Source: Lumbricus terrestris (lineage: Eukaryota; Annelida; Clitellata; Crassiclitellata; Lumbricidae). From it: a stretch of DNA of 64,000 bases. The translations under genes and the position numbers were made by a program. The stretch is from contig OX457046.1 in the NCBI GenBank assembly GCA_949752735.1, positions 29,272,677 to 29,336,676 of the forward strand, written 5' to 3'. This document shows positions 1-11,049 of this stretch, piece after piece. How positions within the stretch are numbered: position 1 is the stretch's first letter; each line of letters opens with the position of its first letter. A model generated the notes under the pieces. The model had not been told where the DNA came from and made no database searches. It worked only from the letters and a program-made list of their open reading frames with translations.

Positions 1-396
1 TTCCTTTAATACCATAAAGTACTTTCAGTTTAGGACAGAGTGATAATAAGGATCATTAGCATTGCCCTCCTCCTTTATCCATGCTTGGGATTGGCACTGA
101 CAAAGTCCCAAGCAGTGGCAAGTTCATGCTACAACGTAAGGCTGGTGTCACGAAATAGCATATAACCCCCCAATAATTGTATCCCCAAAGATGAAGAGAA
201 GTTTAAAATTTAAGCCACTTTTATACAATGCTCAAACGTACGTATATAGACTGGACCAGTCTTCCGTGAGTATTAAATGCCTACAAACTACCAACAACAA
301 TTATTTATAGCTGAAAGAAAATATCTTCAGTACAGCTTGTAGACTTCGATTAATGTTGTTTCAAAATAAGCAAACTATTATAACTGCAGCTGTCTT
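1..396. other. Non-coding; contains a dispersed repeat core at 63-100
   Basis: No coding region seen. Positions 63-100 hold the minus-strand copy of a repeat core (TGCCAATCCCAAGC, ATAAAGGAGGAGGG) also found near 3166, 53840 and 57765. Confidence 0.5.
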
Positions 397-1912
397 TTAT
401 TCATTCCTTCATTCATTCTATGGACATTCATTCATTCATTCATTCAAGAATTTATATAGCGCTTCTTCAAGGCGACTACTCAGAAGCGCTCCCGACTCTA
501 GCACGGCAAAAAAGGACAGTTTTTAGTTTAGTAAAAAATGTTCCAGTAATAACCCCAGCAAGTAGACGTAGTTCCTGTGGAAGCTCATTCCACACAACTG
601 GGCCGATCACAGAAAAGGCTCTATGCTGCATCGTTGCAGTTCGTGCAAAAGGGACCAATAGCAATCCCTTCTGTGCAGAGCGGAGGGGGCGGTGGTCTAG
701 GATACTAGTGGAGCAACAAAGCTCTTGCAAGTACTGTGGGGCGATTCCAAGCTGGCATTGCCTAACTAGGGCAGCGATCCTAAATTCAATGCGCTGCCGA
801 GTAGGAAGCCAGTGTAATGTCTCCAGCATATAGCTGGACACATGATCAAATTTAGGGATATGTCCAATTAAACGTGCTGCAGAGCGTAAGACTCTGTTTA
901 AGCACATTATTCGATTGGATGGGAGGCCAGAGTAGAGTGACGAGCAATAGTCAAGACGGGAAGTAATGAAGGAATGGACCAGAGTGGTGACAGCACTAGA
1001 TGTCAGTGAACGAGCAATTGTGCGAAGCTGACGCAATTGATAGTAGCAGTCTCGAGTAAGTCGGTGAATGTGAGGAGCAAATGTGAGCTCTTGGTCCAAC
1101 AGGACACCAAGGTCACGGACCGTATTTGAGAAAGTGTAAGTGGGGAATTCAGTCACAAGTGCATCGAAGTCAATTTTAGCAAGTTGCTTACGATTGCCCA
1201 GCCAGATAAATTTAGTCTTAGTTGGGTTTAGGCGCAGTCGGTTAGATGACATCCATGTTTCTAAGGCAGTTAAGGTCTCACTCATATCCAGGACCACTGA
1301 TATGGCGCTAGACGATAGGCAATGCTTGTACGCTTGTACATCATCAGCGTAAAGCTGACCCAAAACTGCATGTGTTGTAAGAAGAGATGCAAGATCAGAA
1401 GTATAAATTATGTACAGAATTGGACCAAGGACAGATCCCTGCGGCAGGCCATGTTGGGCAGGGACCCATGCAGACCTGGTAGAACCATGGACCACACAGA
1501 GAGAGCGGTCATTTAGAAAAGAGGTTATCCATTCAAGAAAGTTACCAGTCAGACCAAACGAAACATTCAATCGTTCTAATAAAATCTCATGGTCAACAGT
1601 ATCAAATGCGGCACTTACATCGAAGAGAGCCAACAGTGTGAGTTGGCCCCTGTCGATTGCCCCGTAGATGTCTGAAAGTAGACGAAGAAGCAGCGTCTCG
1701 GTTGAGTGATGCTTTCTGAAGCCAGATTGATTAGGCGGGAGTAGTTTTTTCTCCTCTAAGTATGCAAAGAGCTGCACAGCAACCAACTTTTCGATGATCT
1801 TTGATAGGAAGGATACGTTCGCTATAGGTCTATAGTTCGCTGGGTCAGATGAGTCAAGTCCATCACTCTTCAGAATAGGTGTCAGGATGGATCTCTTCTG
1901 CAGTGAAGGCAA
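397..1912 (-). mobile_element. 5'-truncated CR1/L2-like LINE with GAATGAATG tail
   Basis: Non-LTR retrotransposon copy lacking its endonuclease half. The reverse transcriptase runs from about 1912 to 476, then a short 3' region (GGGAGCGCTTCTGAGTAG, GCGCTATATAAATTC) and a GAATGAATG microsatellite tail to about 397. The coding frame is open, so the copy is fairly young, but it cannot be autonomous. Confidence 0.9.
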
Positions 1913-2029
1913 AATATATAGCACCTCTTCAAGAAACCTACACAGAAGGCTCCCAGTCCATCCACAGCAAAGGGAAAAAGACTTGAGAGATTTATGAAAC
2001 CGAGTTTGATTGGTGATATGTATACACAC
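476..2029 (-). CDS. LINE reverse transcriptase fragment (517-codon ORF)
   Basis: The ORF contains the RT fingers and palm: YRPIANVSFLSKIIEKL, GFRKHHSTET, FDVSAAFDTVDHEILLERL (first catalytic Asp), GLPQGSVLGPILYIIYTSD and the YADD catalytic box, then the thumb and C-terminal region ending RVGSASE. The order is typical of the CR1/L2 group. The first 40 or so residues (KSFSLCCGWTG, FLEEVLY) are not RT: they are the translated 3' tail of another LINE copy, so the annotated start is accidental. There is no endonuclease domain, so the protein is partial. Confidence 0.88.
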   Translation of the reverse strand: MCIHITNQTRFHKSLKSFSLCCGWTGSLLCRFLEEVLYILPSLQKRSILTPILKSDGLDSSDPANYRPIANVSFLSKIIEKLVAVQLFAYLEEKKLLPPNQSGFRKHHSTETLLLRLLSDIYGAIDRGQLTLLALFDVSAAFDTVDHEILLERLNVSFGLTGNFLEWITSFLNDRSLCVVHGSTRSAWVPAQHGLPQGSVLGPILYIIYTSDLASLLTTHAVLGQLYADDVQAYKHCLSSSAISVVLDMSETLTALETWMSSNRLRLNPTKTKFIWLGNRKQLAKIDFDALVTEFPTYTFSNTVRDLGVLLDQELTFAPHIHRLTRDCYYQLRQLRTIARSLTSSAVTTLVHSFITSRLDYCSSLYSGLPSNRIMCLNRVLRSAARLIGHIPKFDHVSSYMLETLHWLPTRQRIEFRIAALVRQCQLGIAPQYLQELCCSTSILDHRPLRSAQKGLLLVPFARTATMQHRAFSVIGPVVWNELPQELRLLAGVITGTFFTKLKTVLFCRARVGSASE

Positions 2030-2075
2030 AGCTTTGACGGGAGGCCATTCCAGAATTATGAGGTGAATTTTTTAC
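1913..2075 (-). mobile_element. 3' tail fragment of a second LINE
   Basis: Reading the minus strand, this closely matches 60690-60860 (TTCATAAATCTCTCAAGTC, TTTCCCTTTGCTG, then the GCTATATA tail). It lies directly upstream of the larger LINE copy, which appears to have inserted at or into this tail. Confidence 0.75.
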
Positions 2076-2610
2076 ACTAATACTCGTTTCAGTAGATTTG
2101 GTCATCTTTAGACCTTGAACAAGACTCATTTCATTAAAATGAAAGTTGCCCTGCTCAAAGAACATGGCCACCAATGTTGCTTTGAAGATCATACAACAAC
2201 TACACATTGACTCATTTCATTTCAGTAGGTGGCACTGTCAACAGGCGTGCAGGGCAGAATGGGGAATGGACAGAGGATGCAAAGGCAGTCACACACTGTC
2301 CGCCAAACCAAACAGAAAATCGACCTTTGATCTCCCGACCCTGACCCGTTGGTGACATAAGACCATGGCAGTCACATCAAAGAGCCGCGCCGCCTGGGAG
2401 CCTAGCCATGACGTCCCAGATTCCTGAATCCCCACAGTGACGTTGCCATGACAACACATTATTCCAAAAATAAACACAGTGACAAGAGCGAACTTTGAAG
2501 TCACCCATTAGTCCTATTTGACGTTGCCATGGAAACCTATTGTTCCAACGTCATCATGCTCTCCTGTTTCTCTACACACTAATTAATACATGTATGTTAT
2601 CTAGGCACTA
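2076..2610. other. Unassigned single-copy-looking stretch
   Basis: I see no coding exon or recognised repeat here. CGTTGCCATG occurs twice (about 2441 and 2522), suggesting a small internal duplication. Confidence 0.4.
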
Positions 2611-2614
2611 ATTA

Positions 2615-2715
2615 ATACATGGGTGCGTACAAAACAATTATCCGAGTCACACCAAATAAGTGGGTCACCCGAAACAGAAACACAGCGTTATTTTTTGCCT
2701 TAGTCAGGTGAGACC
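2615..2715. mobile_element. Diverged right end of the 6882-7656 element family
   Basis: GAAACACAGCGTTATTTTTT followed by GCCTTAG resembles the right terminal repeat of the Harbinger-like element at 7625-7656. No matching left end was found. Confidence 0.45.
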
Positions 2716-2719
2716 CTTC

Positions 2720-4208
2720 ACAACGGCTGCCCATTTGAGCAGTCCCCGCGTACGGACCGTGATACAGTCCGAGAGTCTGAAGTAATCCAGCTTCGGGAGG
2801 GAAACATAGAGTCACCCACGACATACGCTCCAACCAATGTAGACATGTGTGTGTGTGTAGGTAATGTGGGCCATGAATAATATCCTATAGAGTCTCCTAT
2901 ATATATACCTGCAGTGCAATATTTGCATGGTTCGGCCTATTTGCATGGTTCAGCCATACACGTAACTTACAATTAACCCCATAAGCCTAGACTGCGCAGT
3001 ATGCCTATGTGCATGCACAGCATTCTGTTTTATCCCAGTCACCAGAATATGCAATGAAACATTAGCGCTTTTACCTTAATTATATTTGCATATAATTACT
3101 AATTAAAATAGCTATAGATGCTACATGGCCACCGGAATTAAGTCAGTCACTGCTCGCACTCTTTGGCAGTGCCAGTCCCAAGCCATGAGAAAGAAGGAGG
3201 GCGACACTGATCATCTCTGATATGACATGGTGTTGTTAAACAGCAACAAGCCTAAATATTAAATTAAATTTTTTAAATCCTATAAATATTTATGTTACAG
3301 GCAATTTGTAAACCCAAGGATTTTACAAATTCCACAGGGAATACATGTGTAAAATAAGCATGAAGCACACATATAAATTTCTAACCCTACCCACTCTTAA
3401 TTTCTAACCCTAATCTCTCACCCATGTCATAACCTAACCCCTAGTCCTAGACCCTCAATTGTAAATATATATGCATATACAATTATATATATGACTTGAT
3501 TATACACATAACCTGTAACATATACATAATATGTGTATGTGTGTGTTTGCAATACATGTGTGTGTTTGCATACATGTGTATGGTCTAGACCCTGCCTGGC
3601 CTCTAGGGTTAGAATTGGATCATGGTGTGGGGTTAGGATCCCGGTTAGGGGGTGTTTGGTATTAGGTTTAGGGTTAGAAATACAAGCGTCTTTATTGTAC
3701 ACATCCCCTATGGAATTTGTATAATCCCTGGTTTTATAGATATGCAGGCATATATAATACACTCACACACGTAATGCACATTGCACATTGGGAAACATAA
3801 TTCTAAGTTCTGAACACACAAATATATTATGTATATATATATCATATATAATTTACATATATGCTTTTTTTATCCTTCTAGCTTACAGGCAGACACATAA
3901 AACATAGAAAGCAGTCAAAAACCTGCTGGCATATAACATGAACCACTAAGCATTGTTGTTAAGCAGTGCGTATATATTTGCCCACCTGTGGTTTGACATT
4001 CATGCAATGGCTATGCTGCTCAAGTATACAGTTAAGTACTGCAGGAACAACTTCTACACGAAACCTTCTAAACAAGATTAGGGTTTGCTAATATTCTAAT
4101 TTCAATTCATGATACATAGGCAGCCCTAATAAGCGGGATCCTGATCAGTGATCCCTTTTGGGTCATCCTGTGGCAACCCTCTGCTGCTGTTTACTATGTG
4201 TGATTATC
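2720..4208. other. AT-rich non-coding region with telomere-like words
   Basis: Contains a repeat core at 3166-3213, degenerate CTAACCC words at 3380-3460 and GGGTTAG words at 3605-3690 in inverted arrangement around an AT/GT-rich centre. No gene seen. Confidence 0.5.
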
Positions 4209-4216
4209 ATGATGCC

Positions 4217-4377
4217 CAGTGGCGTAGGCAAGGGGGTTTCGGGGGTTAAAACACCCCATTGGCTCCGGGGAAAAAAGGTTTTTTAAGGTTATTTTTCCAT
4301 TTAAGTAAGAAAAAATAGCAAAAAACAGGGTTTCCGGACATAACACCCCCCATCAAAAATTCCTGACTACGCCACTG
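4217..4377. mobile_element. hAT-type MITE with 8-bp TSD ATGATGCC
   Basis: 161 bp, ends CAGTGGCGTAG and CTACGCCACTG (perfect 11-bp inverted repeats), flanked by the direct 8-bp duplication ATGATGCC at 4209-4216 and 4378-4385. An 8-bp TSD and CAGTG ends are hallmarks of hAT elements. No coding capacity. Confidence 0.9.
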
Positions 4378-4385
4378 ATGATGCC

Positions 4386-6878
4386 AATTGTTTGAACTGG
4401 GTGCAATAAACAAATTGAACTAAAATTGAATAGCTACCATTATAATGATTAAACATTATAATCAAATGATTTTAAATCTAATCTAATCTGAGGCAATCTA
4501 ACGACTTCAGTGTCATGTTAAATCACAGTATCCTGTTATGAAAAAGCAAACTGCAATTCAACTAAAGGTCGACTCAAAGCGAAACCAATGACCTCAGTCC
4601 TAAGTAGGTCAGAGGAACATGAAGTCAAATTGTTAATGTTTTGAGCTGTATTGTCCAGTCGCAACACACATTAGCATGGCCAGAAAGTTCATTTAGATTA
4701 GTTGTTCCCAAGCGTCTCTGGGTCTGGACTCACTTGTAAATATTTTTGGCCTCCTCCAGAACCACTGGATAAAATAAAACATTTGTGTACTAAAATTTGC
4801 TCCCAAATCATAGATATGAAAATGGGCTGATTTCAAACAGTAAAATTAAATTACGACAGCCAGTCAAAGATGAAGTATGGTGGAGCTGCCAGGGGGGGGG
4901 GCAATTGACTGCATTCATAACCACCTGATTGTTCATTTGCAACAACAGTATGGATTCTTTGGATTTTACGAATGTTCAACAAGCTCAGCGTTGTACAACA
5001 GCTGTTTTCGTGTTCAAACAGGTTGCGTGAAAGTAGATATATCCAATATCCGTACCGAACCACGAGTTCATAGCAAAGTCAATATACAGATGAGATTAGA
5101 TGAATCAATACAACAGATGATTATTTGCTACTATTCAGCAAACAAAATATTTCTGTTTCAAAATTTGACCAGGCAGATCACAAAGAAAGGTGCACACTTC
5201 ACATTAAAATCAATAATACACAGGAGCTGATGATGCCACCTATTGCCAACTGTTCTTTTACCCTAGCCTCAAAGTCGTAATCATATAGCCCTGATGTCAA
5301 TGATGTACAAAATAGAGTTGTATTTTGAAATCTGTACTCGATGTTAGATGCCTACAAGGCACTATAAATCAACTGATAGCTGAAATAAATAATGGTAAAA
5401 TACTGTGAAGTGTATAGTGTATAAATGTCAATAATGATTGTTAATGTTTATCAACAAAACTGAATGAAAAAAAAAAGAAGGAAAACCCATAAAGAGCCAA
5501 CGAAGGCCAAAAAAGATCCGAAAGAGGACAAAAAAGAGGAATTAACTAATGCCAAAAAAAATAGAAAATGGCAAAGAAAAAAAAAGAGGAGAGGGTGGCT
5601 CTGGAGGGAGCTGTTTTAGCGACAAATAAACAAGAGAACCAAAGAAACAGAGGAAAAAAGGATAAGAACAAGAGTAAACACCAACAGAACGGAAAATTAA
5701 AGACAAAAGAATAAAATCAACAAAGTCGTCGACGGTCTACGTTACCACATGATGACAATAAACTTTTGGATAAGAAGATATAGCCCTGAGGCAGCACTTC
5801 TTTTAAGGATTCTGCTGATAGGAAGCATGTAAAAATGCAAGGCTAACAGCAATACTCAAGAATTCCTTTGTGCATCTTATTTTGAAAACTGACAGCAGAC
5901 AGATGGCATGACTCTGCTGTTACCATCCAACTGAGGTATGCATTCTGGGATGCCGATCAAGATTAACTGAACCGTTCAGCTAAATAGAGACGGAAGGTAA
6001 CCCACTTGAACTGACAAATCAATTTATGCTTCTATAGTGTTGATGCTCTGCCCATAAAAGCCTGCTATTACTATCATAAACCCAGTTTTCACTTCTGCAG
6101 TCCTCATTAAACTATTGGCAACATAAAAAGACATTGGAGAATTCCAGTATAAACAAGAGCTGGATGAAATTAAATAAACATGAAAATGAACTCCTGAAAT
6201 TGCCCTCCTTGGTCTAAAGCCAGCACCCATTGATCCTCCTAGATAGATGATGCACAGATATCTAGATACATGGATGAGGTCATCACATTAATGTCTGGCT
6301 TAATGCAGCCATTATCGTTCCCCATGAATCATTCATCCCAGGGGATACTATAGCTACTGCTGCCGTGTTGCCCAGTACCAAGCCATGCCCAGAGCACATA
6401 TACCCCCCCCCCCAACGGACAGTTTACGCCGCCATTGAGTCCAGCAACACTGCATTTAAATAATCACCACGTTTAATTGGCCAGCTTGGACACAACACGG
6501 ACTGGCCCATCATCCCTCTATCCATCCATCAATCAAACACTTAACATATCGGATTACTGGCTCCAAAACGAGCCAGTCAGCTGCAATTCTGAAATACTAG
6601 AACACAGGCTTTGATGTGCTTATCAATTGGCTTCTGGTTTATCTTATCTTCACTAGTTGTGCCAAAATTAATCCCTCCCTCTCCCCCAACCACCCAATTG
6701 TGGGACACTCTGCACCCAGTGCACCCCCATCGACCAGACCAGAAACTGAGCTGCCCATCAGTTTAGATCAGATAAATGCAGGGTAATCCTACTGTGCACA
6801 GTCTTGTGTTAGCTATCTTCTTATTGGCATATCAAATAGGCAGCAAGTGAAACAGAGCTGTTACGCCAAGGTTAGACG
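4386..6878. other. Non-coding; purine-rich tract at 5465-5720
   Basis: No recognisable exon. 5465-5720 is strongly A/G-biased on the plus strand, with many AAAGAG and AAAAAGA words. A C-run occurs near 6403. ORFs here are short and show no motif. Confidence 0.45.
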
Positions 6879-6881
6879 TAA

Positions 6882-7656
6882 GGCCAAAAAAAAATAATGT
6901 TGTGTTTCCGGTAACCCGACCGACCCTCTTTTATCGCCGCGACTCAAATAATTTTGTAAAAAAAATTATTTAAAAAAAATTTATTTAAAAAAAATTTTGT
7001 ATTAAAATTTTTTTTCTCCAAAATTTGTTTTGACATAATACGGCGACATTGCCTTCCGTATATAGCTGGATCTTAGGCCAAAAATATGTTGTGTTTCCGG
7101 TAACCCGACAACTCACTTTTAGTGTCGCGACTCGGAAAATTTTATGCAATTTTTTTTATTTACAGTGACTTAAGAGTTTCACGCCTGCCTAAGTACTTCC
7201 TGGTTGCCAGTCTTGAGAAACCTCTAGCCTTATCATTTTCACTTGAGCCACCTCTAACGGTGACTAGGGAAAATAAATCTAGCAACCTCTAGGTGTAACT
7301 AGCCACTGGCTCGGCCAGTCTGGAACGACCCCTAGCAGTGATGTTTTGTTCGCACTCATCTTCCCCTTCCCTTCCCACTTTATCTTACCAGAAAAGATAT
7401 CAACAAAATGAAATTAATAGAATTGTTTTCTAGAGCAATTTTAGGTACAGACAGTCGGAAAATAGGCAGTTTATACTTGCTTAGAACACGTACTTTGTTG
7501 CAGCGTGTACCTTTATGCAAAAAAGAGTAGTTGGGTATAATTTTTCGGATAGTCACTGTATAAAAATATTTGACCAAAATAAAAATATTTTTCGACCTAC
7601 CTACCCAATTTTTTTTAGCTCTGTTACCGGAAACACAGCATTATTTTTTTTTGGCC
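6882..7656. mobile_element. PIF/Harbinger-like TIR element with TAA TSD and doubled left end
   Basis: The ends GGCCAAAAAAAAATAATG and its inverted partner, continuing into TGTGTTTCCGGTAAC, are flanked by TAA at 6879-6881 and 7657-7659. A 3-bp TWA duplication suggests PIF/Harbinger, inferred from the TSD only. A second left end (GGCCAAAAATATGTTG) starts at 7076 in the same orientation, preceded by TTA. No transposase seen. Confidence 0.6.
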
Positions 7657-7707
7657 TAAGCAAGCAGGTGAAATGGCCAAGGCAACGAAATACGCGATAT
7701 ATGTGAT

Positions 7708-7930
7708 ATAAAAAGACAGCCAAACGAGCAGCTCATCCGGTGGAATACTGGTGGGTTCAGTGACTTGAAGCCGTAGGTTTCCAGGTTCAAATCCCCTTGA
7801 AGCCACCACATAAGGACCTTGAGCAAGTCCTTGACTCGCAATTGCTCGGGTACTTCGGCATGAAACTTCAATGCAGTGTTCGCGCTGAAGTCGGGAGCAT
7901 CTCTGAGTATAAATCTTGAAGGAGCGATCG
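7708..7930 (+). mobile_element. tRNA-derived SINE (main family)
   Basis: Has a B-box-like GGTTCAAATCC, a shared centre CTTGAGCAAGTCCTTGACTC followed by GCAATTGCTC, and a tail GTCGGGAGCATCTCTGAGTA then CTTGAAGGAGCG that copies the local LINE tail. Confidence 0.8.
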
Positions 7931-8282
7931 CAATAGCAAATGCGAGAAATAAAAATAAGGTTTCCGAGGTGCTGCCCTGCAGCCTGGAACTGAAAGTTCA
8001 GCCAGTGTGCTTGTGCATCAGGTACAGTAGGATCCCTAACCCTGTTGACTATTTATCTCTTATCTTGTTGACAAGAGAATGGTCCCTTAAGCTGGACTGG
8101 GGAAGCCACATAAATGACATTTTAGTGACCTCAATTTTCTTAGTCCCTAACAACAAAAGCTTGCTAATTCTGCTAGGTAATCAATGAATGCATATTCTGC
8201 AAACGCTGCTATATAAAAACTAGAAATCTATAGACATGATACGATACTGTTGAGCTGTTCATTATCGGCCACATCAGCATTC

Positions 8283-9059
8283 GGGTGTAGGACATTTCAC
8301 CCCCTGGACATTTCCCCCCCGGACATTTCCCCCCCCCGGACATTTCCCCCCCTGGACGTTTCCCCCCCTGATTTCGACTAGGACATTTCCCCCCCCCCGG
8401 ACATTTCCCCCCTTCTGTGCATACCACCTCAAATGACCATACAAGTCCTACCCTGAATTCTAGACCTACGCCTAGGTCTGTATAATTAAATCTGAAACTT
8501 TTACAACGATTCCTTTGAAGTAAATGCTAAGGAATCCACTTAAATGGCTAAGTTAAGTGGAAGCTGGATTGATGAAAATGTTCTTGCTTAAATTGGAGCT
8601 GGATTGATGAAAATATTCTTGCTTAAATGGAAGCTGGATTGATGAAAATATTCTTGCTTAAATTGGAGCTGGATTGATGAAAATATTCTTGCTTAAATGG
8701 AAGCTGGATTGATGAAAATGTTCTTGCTTAAATTGGAGCTGGATTGATGAAAAAATTCATGCTTAAATGGAAGCTGGATTGATGAAAATATTCTTGCTTA
8801 AATTGGAGCTGGATTGATGAAAATATTCTTGCTTAAATGGAAGCTGGATTGATGAAAATGTTCTTGCTTAAATTGGAGCTGGATTGATGAAAATATTCTT
8901 GCTTAAATGGAAGCTGGATTGATGAAATATTCTTGCTTATGGTTTCCGCATACGGGGGGGAAATGTCCTAGGGTAGGGGGGGAAACGTCCAGGGGGGGAA
9001 ATGTCCGGGGGGGAAATGTCCGGGGGGGAAATGTCCAGGGGGGGAAATGTCCGTTTCCC
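8283..9059. mobile_element. Non-coding element with inverted arrays of GGACATTTCCCCCC and 8-bp TSD
   Basis: Both ends are short arrays of a roughly 15-bp word (GGACATTTCCCCCC on the left, its inverse on the right), beginning GGG-(4 nt)-GGACATTTC. The direct repeat CAGCATTC at 8275-8282 and 9060-9067 looks like an 8-bp target duplication. The centre is a 35-bp tandem array. The long ORFs over the ends (Gly-Lys-Cys-Pro repeats) are artefacts of the repeats. Class unknown; hAT-like by TSD length. Confidence 0.7.
8562..8940. repeat. 35-bp tandem array in dimeric 70-bp order
   Basis: Eleven units starting AGCTGGATTGATGAAAA at 8562 and every 35 bp to 8912. Unit types ending AAATTGG and AAATGGA alternate, giving a 70-bp higher-order period. 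The last unit has lost one base. Confidence 0.93.
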
Positions 9060-9067
9060 CAGCATTC

Positions 9068-10194
9068 AGTGCTTTCCCGCCAGGCAGCATCTGTTACATA
9101 TAAATGCTGCAGGCTGTTTCCAAACATTATGAAAACAATTGAACGGAGTACCATAACAATCGTTTTTCTGTTAAGCAGTACCAGTACTCCCGCTTGTACT
9201 GATTAACTGATGATATCGACATTCGAACATTCGGCCTTAGGCGATATTGTTGCGCTCGCCCATGATCATTGAAAATCACAGTACATTTGGAAATGTTTCT
9301 CATGCATGAATCAATGTCCCTGAACGTCAGACATCGTTTTAAATGAGTCTCTTACGAAGATGAGGATTCCCTTGAGTTAGTCCTGAGGGAGCCATTGGTA
9401 TGAATTAAGTTTTTAGTTTTATTAACCTTAGTGTATGACAACAAATGGTCAGTACTCTCCCTCACAGTCTCATCCTCCCACCAGCAGAGATGGTAAAGGG
9501 CTCAGGTGGAGGAGGAATATCAGACCAAATTTCTGCCCTGGCAGGCATTTGAACCCTGACCTCTTGATTGACAGTCACTAAACACTGCACTATCAAGCAC
9601 ATCACTTAGAGTCAGCATACAGCTGTATCGGTATAAGCCTACAATGCAGTGTCACCCAGAATTTGTCCAGCATCAATGCAATGGCTTCTCAAATGTAAAT
9701 TTCATCATGAACACCCTGCCAGTCATTTGTCGATGATGTAAGTAAACAAATGAGGTCCCAGCTCAGCTACTTGCAAATCGAAGGCTTTCACAAGCTTAAG
9801 CCAAGTAATGTTATCTTGAACTGACAGTATAAAAAGTTGAAGGGCTGTGTAAGAAAGTGCTGAAAGCACGTAGCTCCTAAAAACTTGGACCTCGTGAAGC
9901 ATCACAGCCTTCCCCTTCCCCGGTGTGGTCTAGGGTGGAGTCCCAGTAAACCTGCTGCGAAGTCTTGTACATTTTGTGGATCCCCACCTATGCGTACGTA
10001 CCAATAAGCTTCTCAACCCCCACACCTTACAAAAGTCTAATTATCTAAAGTCATCTATGAAACATTTATTTTACCAAAGGCTGCTATATATTTTGTTACA
10101 CATCATAATTGATAGCTAAAATTTGTTAACTGTTATGGTTTACTCTTTAGATATGAACAGGGCAGAATTATAATGTAATGAAACGCCATTGGAC
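9068..10194. other. Non-coding with a minus-strand SINE fragment
   Basis: 9470-9610 reads on the minus strand as a tRNA-like SINE with GGGTTCAAATGCC followed by CTGCCAGGGCAGA, the same family as 23228-23330 and 43190-43300. 10010-10194 is block A of a duplication shared with 41100-41290. No exon seen. Confidence 0.55.
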
Positions 10195-10202
10195 GACTAT
10201 AG

Positions 10203-10653
10203 CAGTGGCGGTTCTACCGGGGGGGCTGGGGGGGGCTACAGCCCCCCCAGCTGAAAAGTTAGCCCCCCTAGATTTTCCTAGCCCCCTATACAAATGTTAG
10301 CCCCCCAGTTTAACGCTTAATCAGCTATATATTGCCTACAATGTCTGTTGGCACCAAGGCCTCCAAATTCATTCATTCATAGATGCTGTTCTGAGATGCT
10401 TTGGTACTGTAACACAGCAATATCACCCTTCGCATACCCCTGCACTGTTGCTTCAATGAGAGTGCAAAATCATTCTATTTAGGCCTTTGGAATGTCAGTC
10501 AGATAGCCTAATATCAATTTTTATGTGAATATATTGCTGAAACGGGCAACGGGTGCCAACACACTCAACTGCGTCAACATATACATCTATGGGAAGGGAG
10601 GGGCTAATGCAATTTTTAGCCCCCCCAGTTTAAAAAGTCTAGAACCGCCACTG
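10203..10653. mobile_element. hAT-type MITE with 8-bp TSD GACTATAG
   Basis: 451 bp, ends CAGTGGCGGTTCTA and TAGAACCGCCACTG (14-bp perfect inverted repeats). The flanking duplication GACTATAG lies at 10195-10202 and 10654-10661. Runs of G/C near both ends include repeated AGCCCCCC words. No ORF. Confidence 0.92.
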
Positions 10654-11049
10654 GACTATAGGATATAAATACAGAGTTAAAAATACGTTTAATATAGACA
10701 ACATATATAGAATTTTATTTTGAGCATGCGTTTTGTCGAGACCCCTCCCCACCATATGCAAATCGCCTAAATCCGGTGACCCCCTCTACATACATAACAT
10801 ATGTCAGTCCCAAATCTGGGAGATTGCAAACTTTGCATTATGAAACAGAGCTTCATTACATAACATTGGCTACAAATAATAGCTTAAGCTTGTGAGGCAC
10901 GGTGGTGGAGTGGTGAAGTTCAGTGCCTTTCTGAACATGACAAACACCAAAAGCCATCATCCCTCAAAAATCAAGACGAGTGTAGCCAATCCCAAGAACC
11001 AAATCCCGAAACAAAATTCCGACCAGATTCCAGAAGCCTGCTTTCTAAA

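Noticed and set aside
3380..3690. Interstitial telomere
   Set aside because: CTAACCC and GGGTTAG words are scattered and degenerate, with no tandem run of even three perfect units.
8209..9206. ORFs with Gly-Lys-Cys-Pro type repeats on both strands
   Set aside because: They are translations of the GGACATTTCCCCCC arrays and appear on both strands over the inverted ends; no start context or protein motif supports coding.
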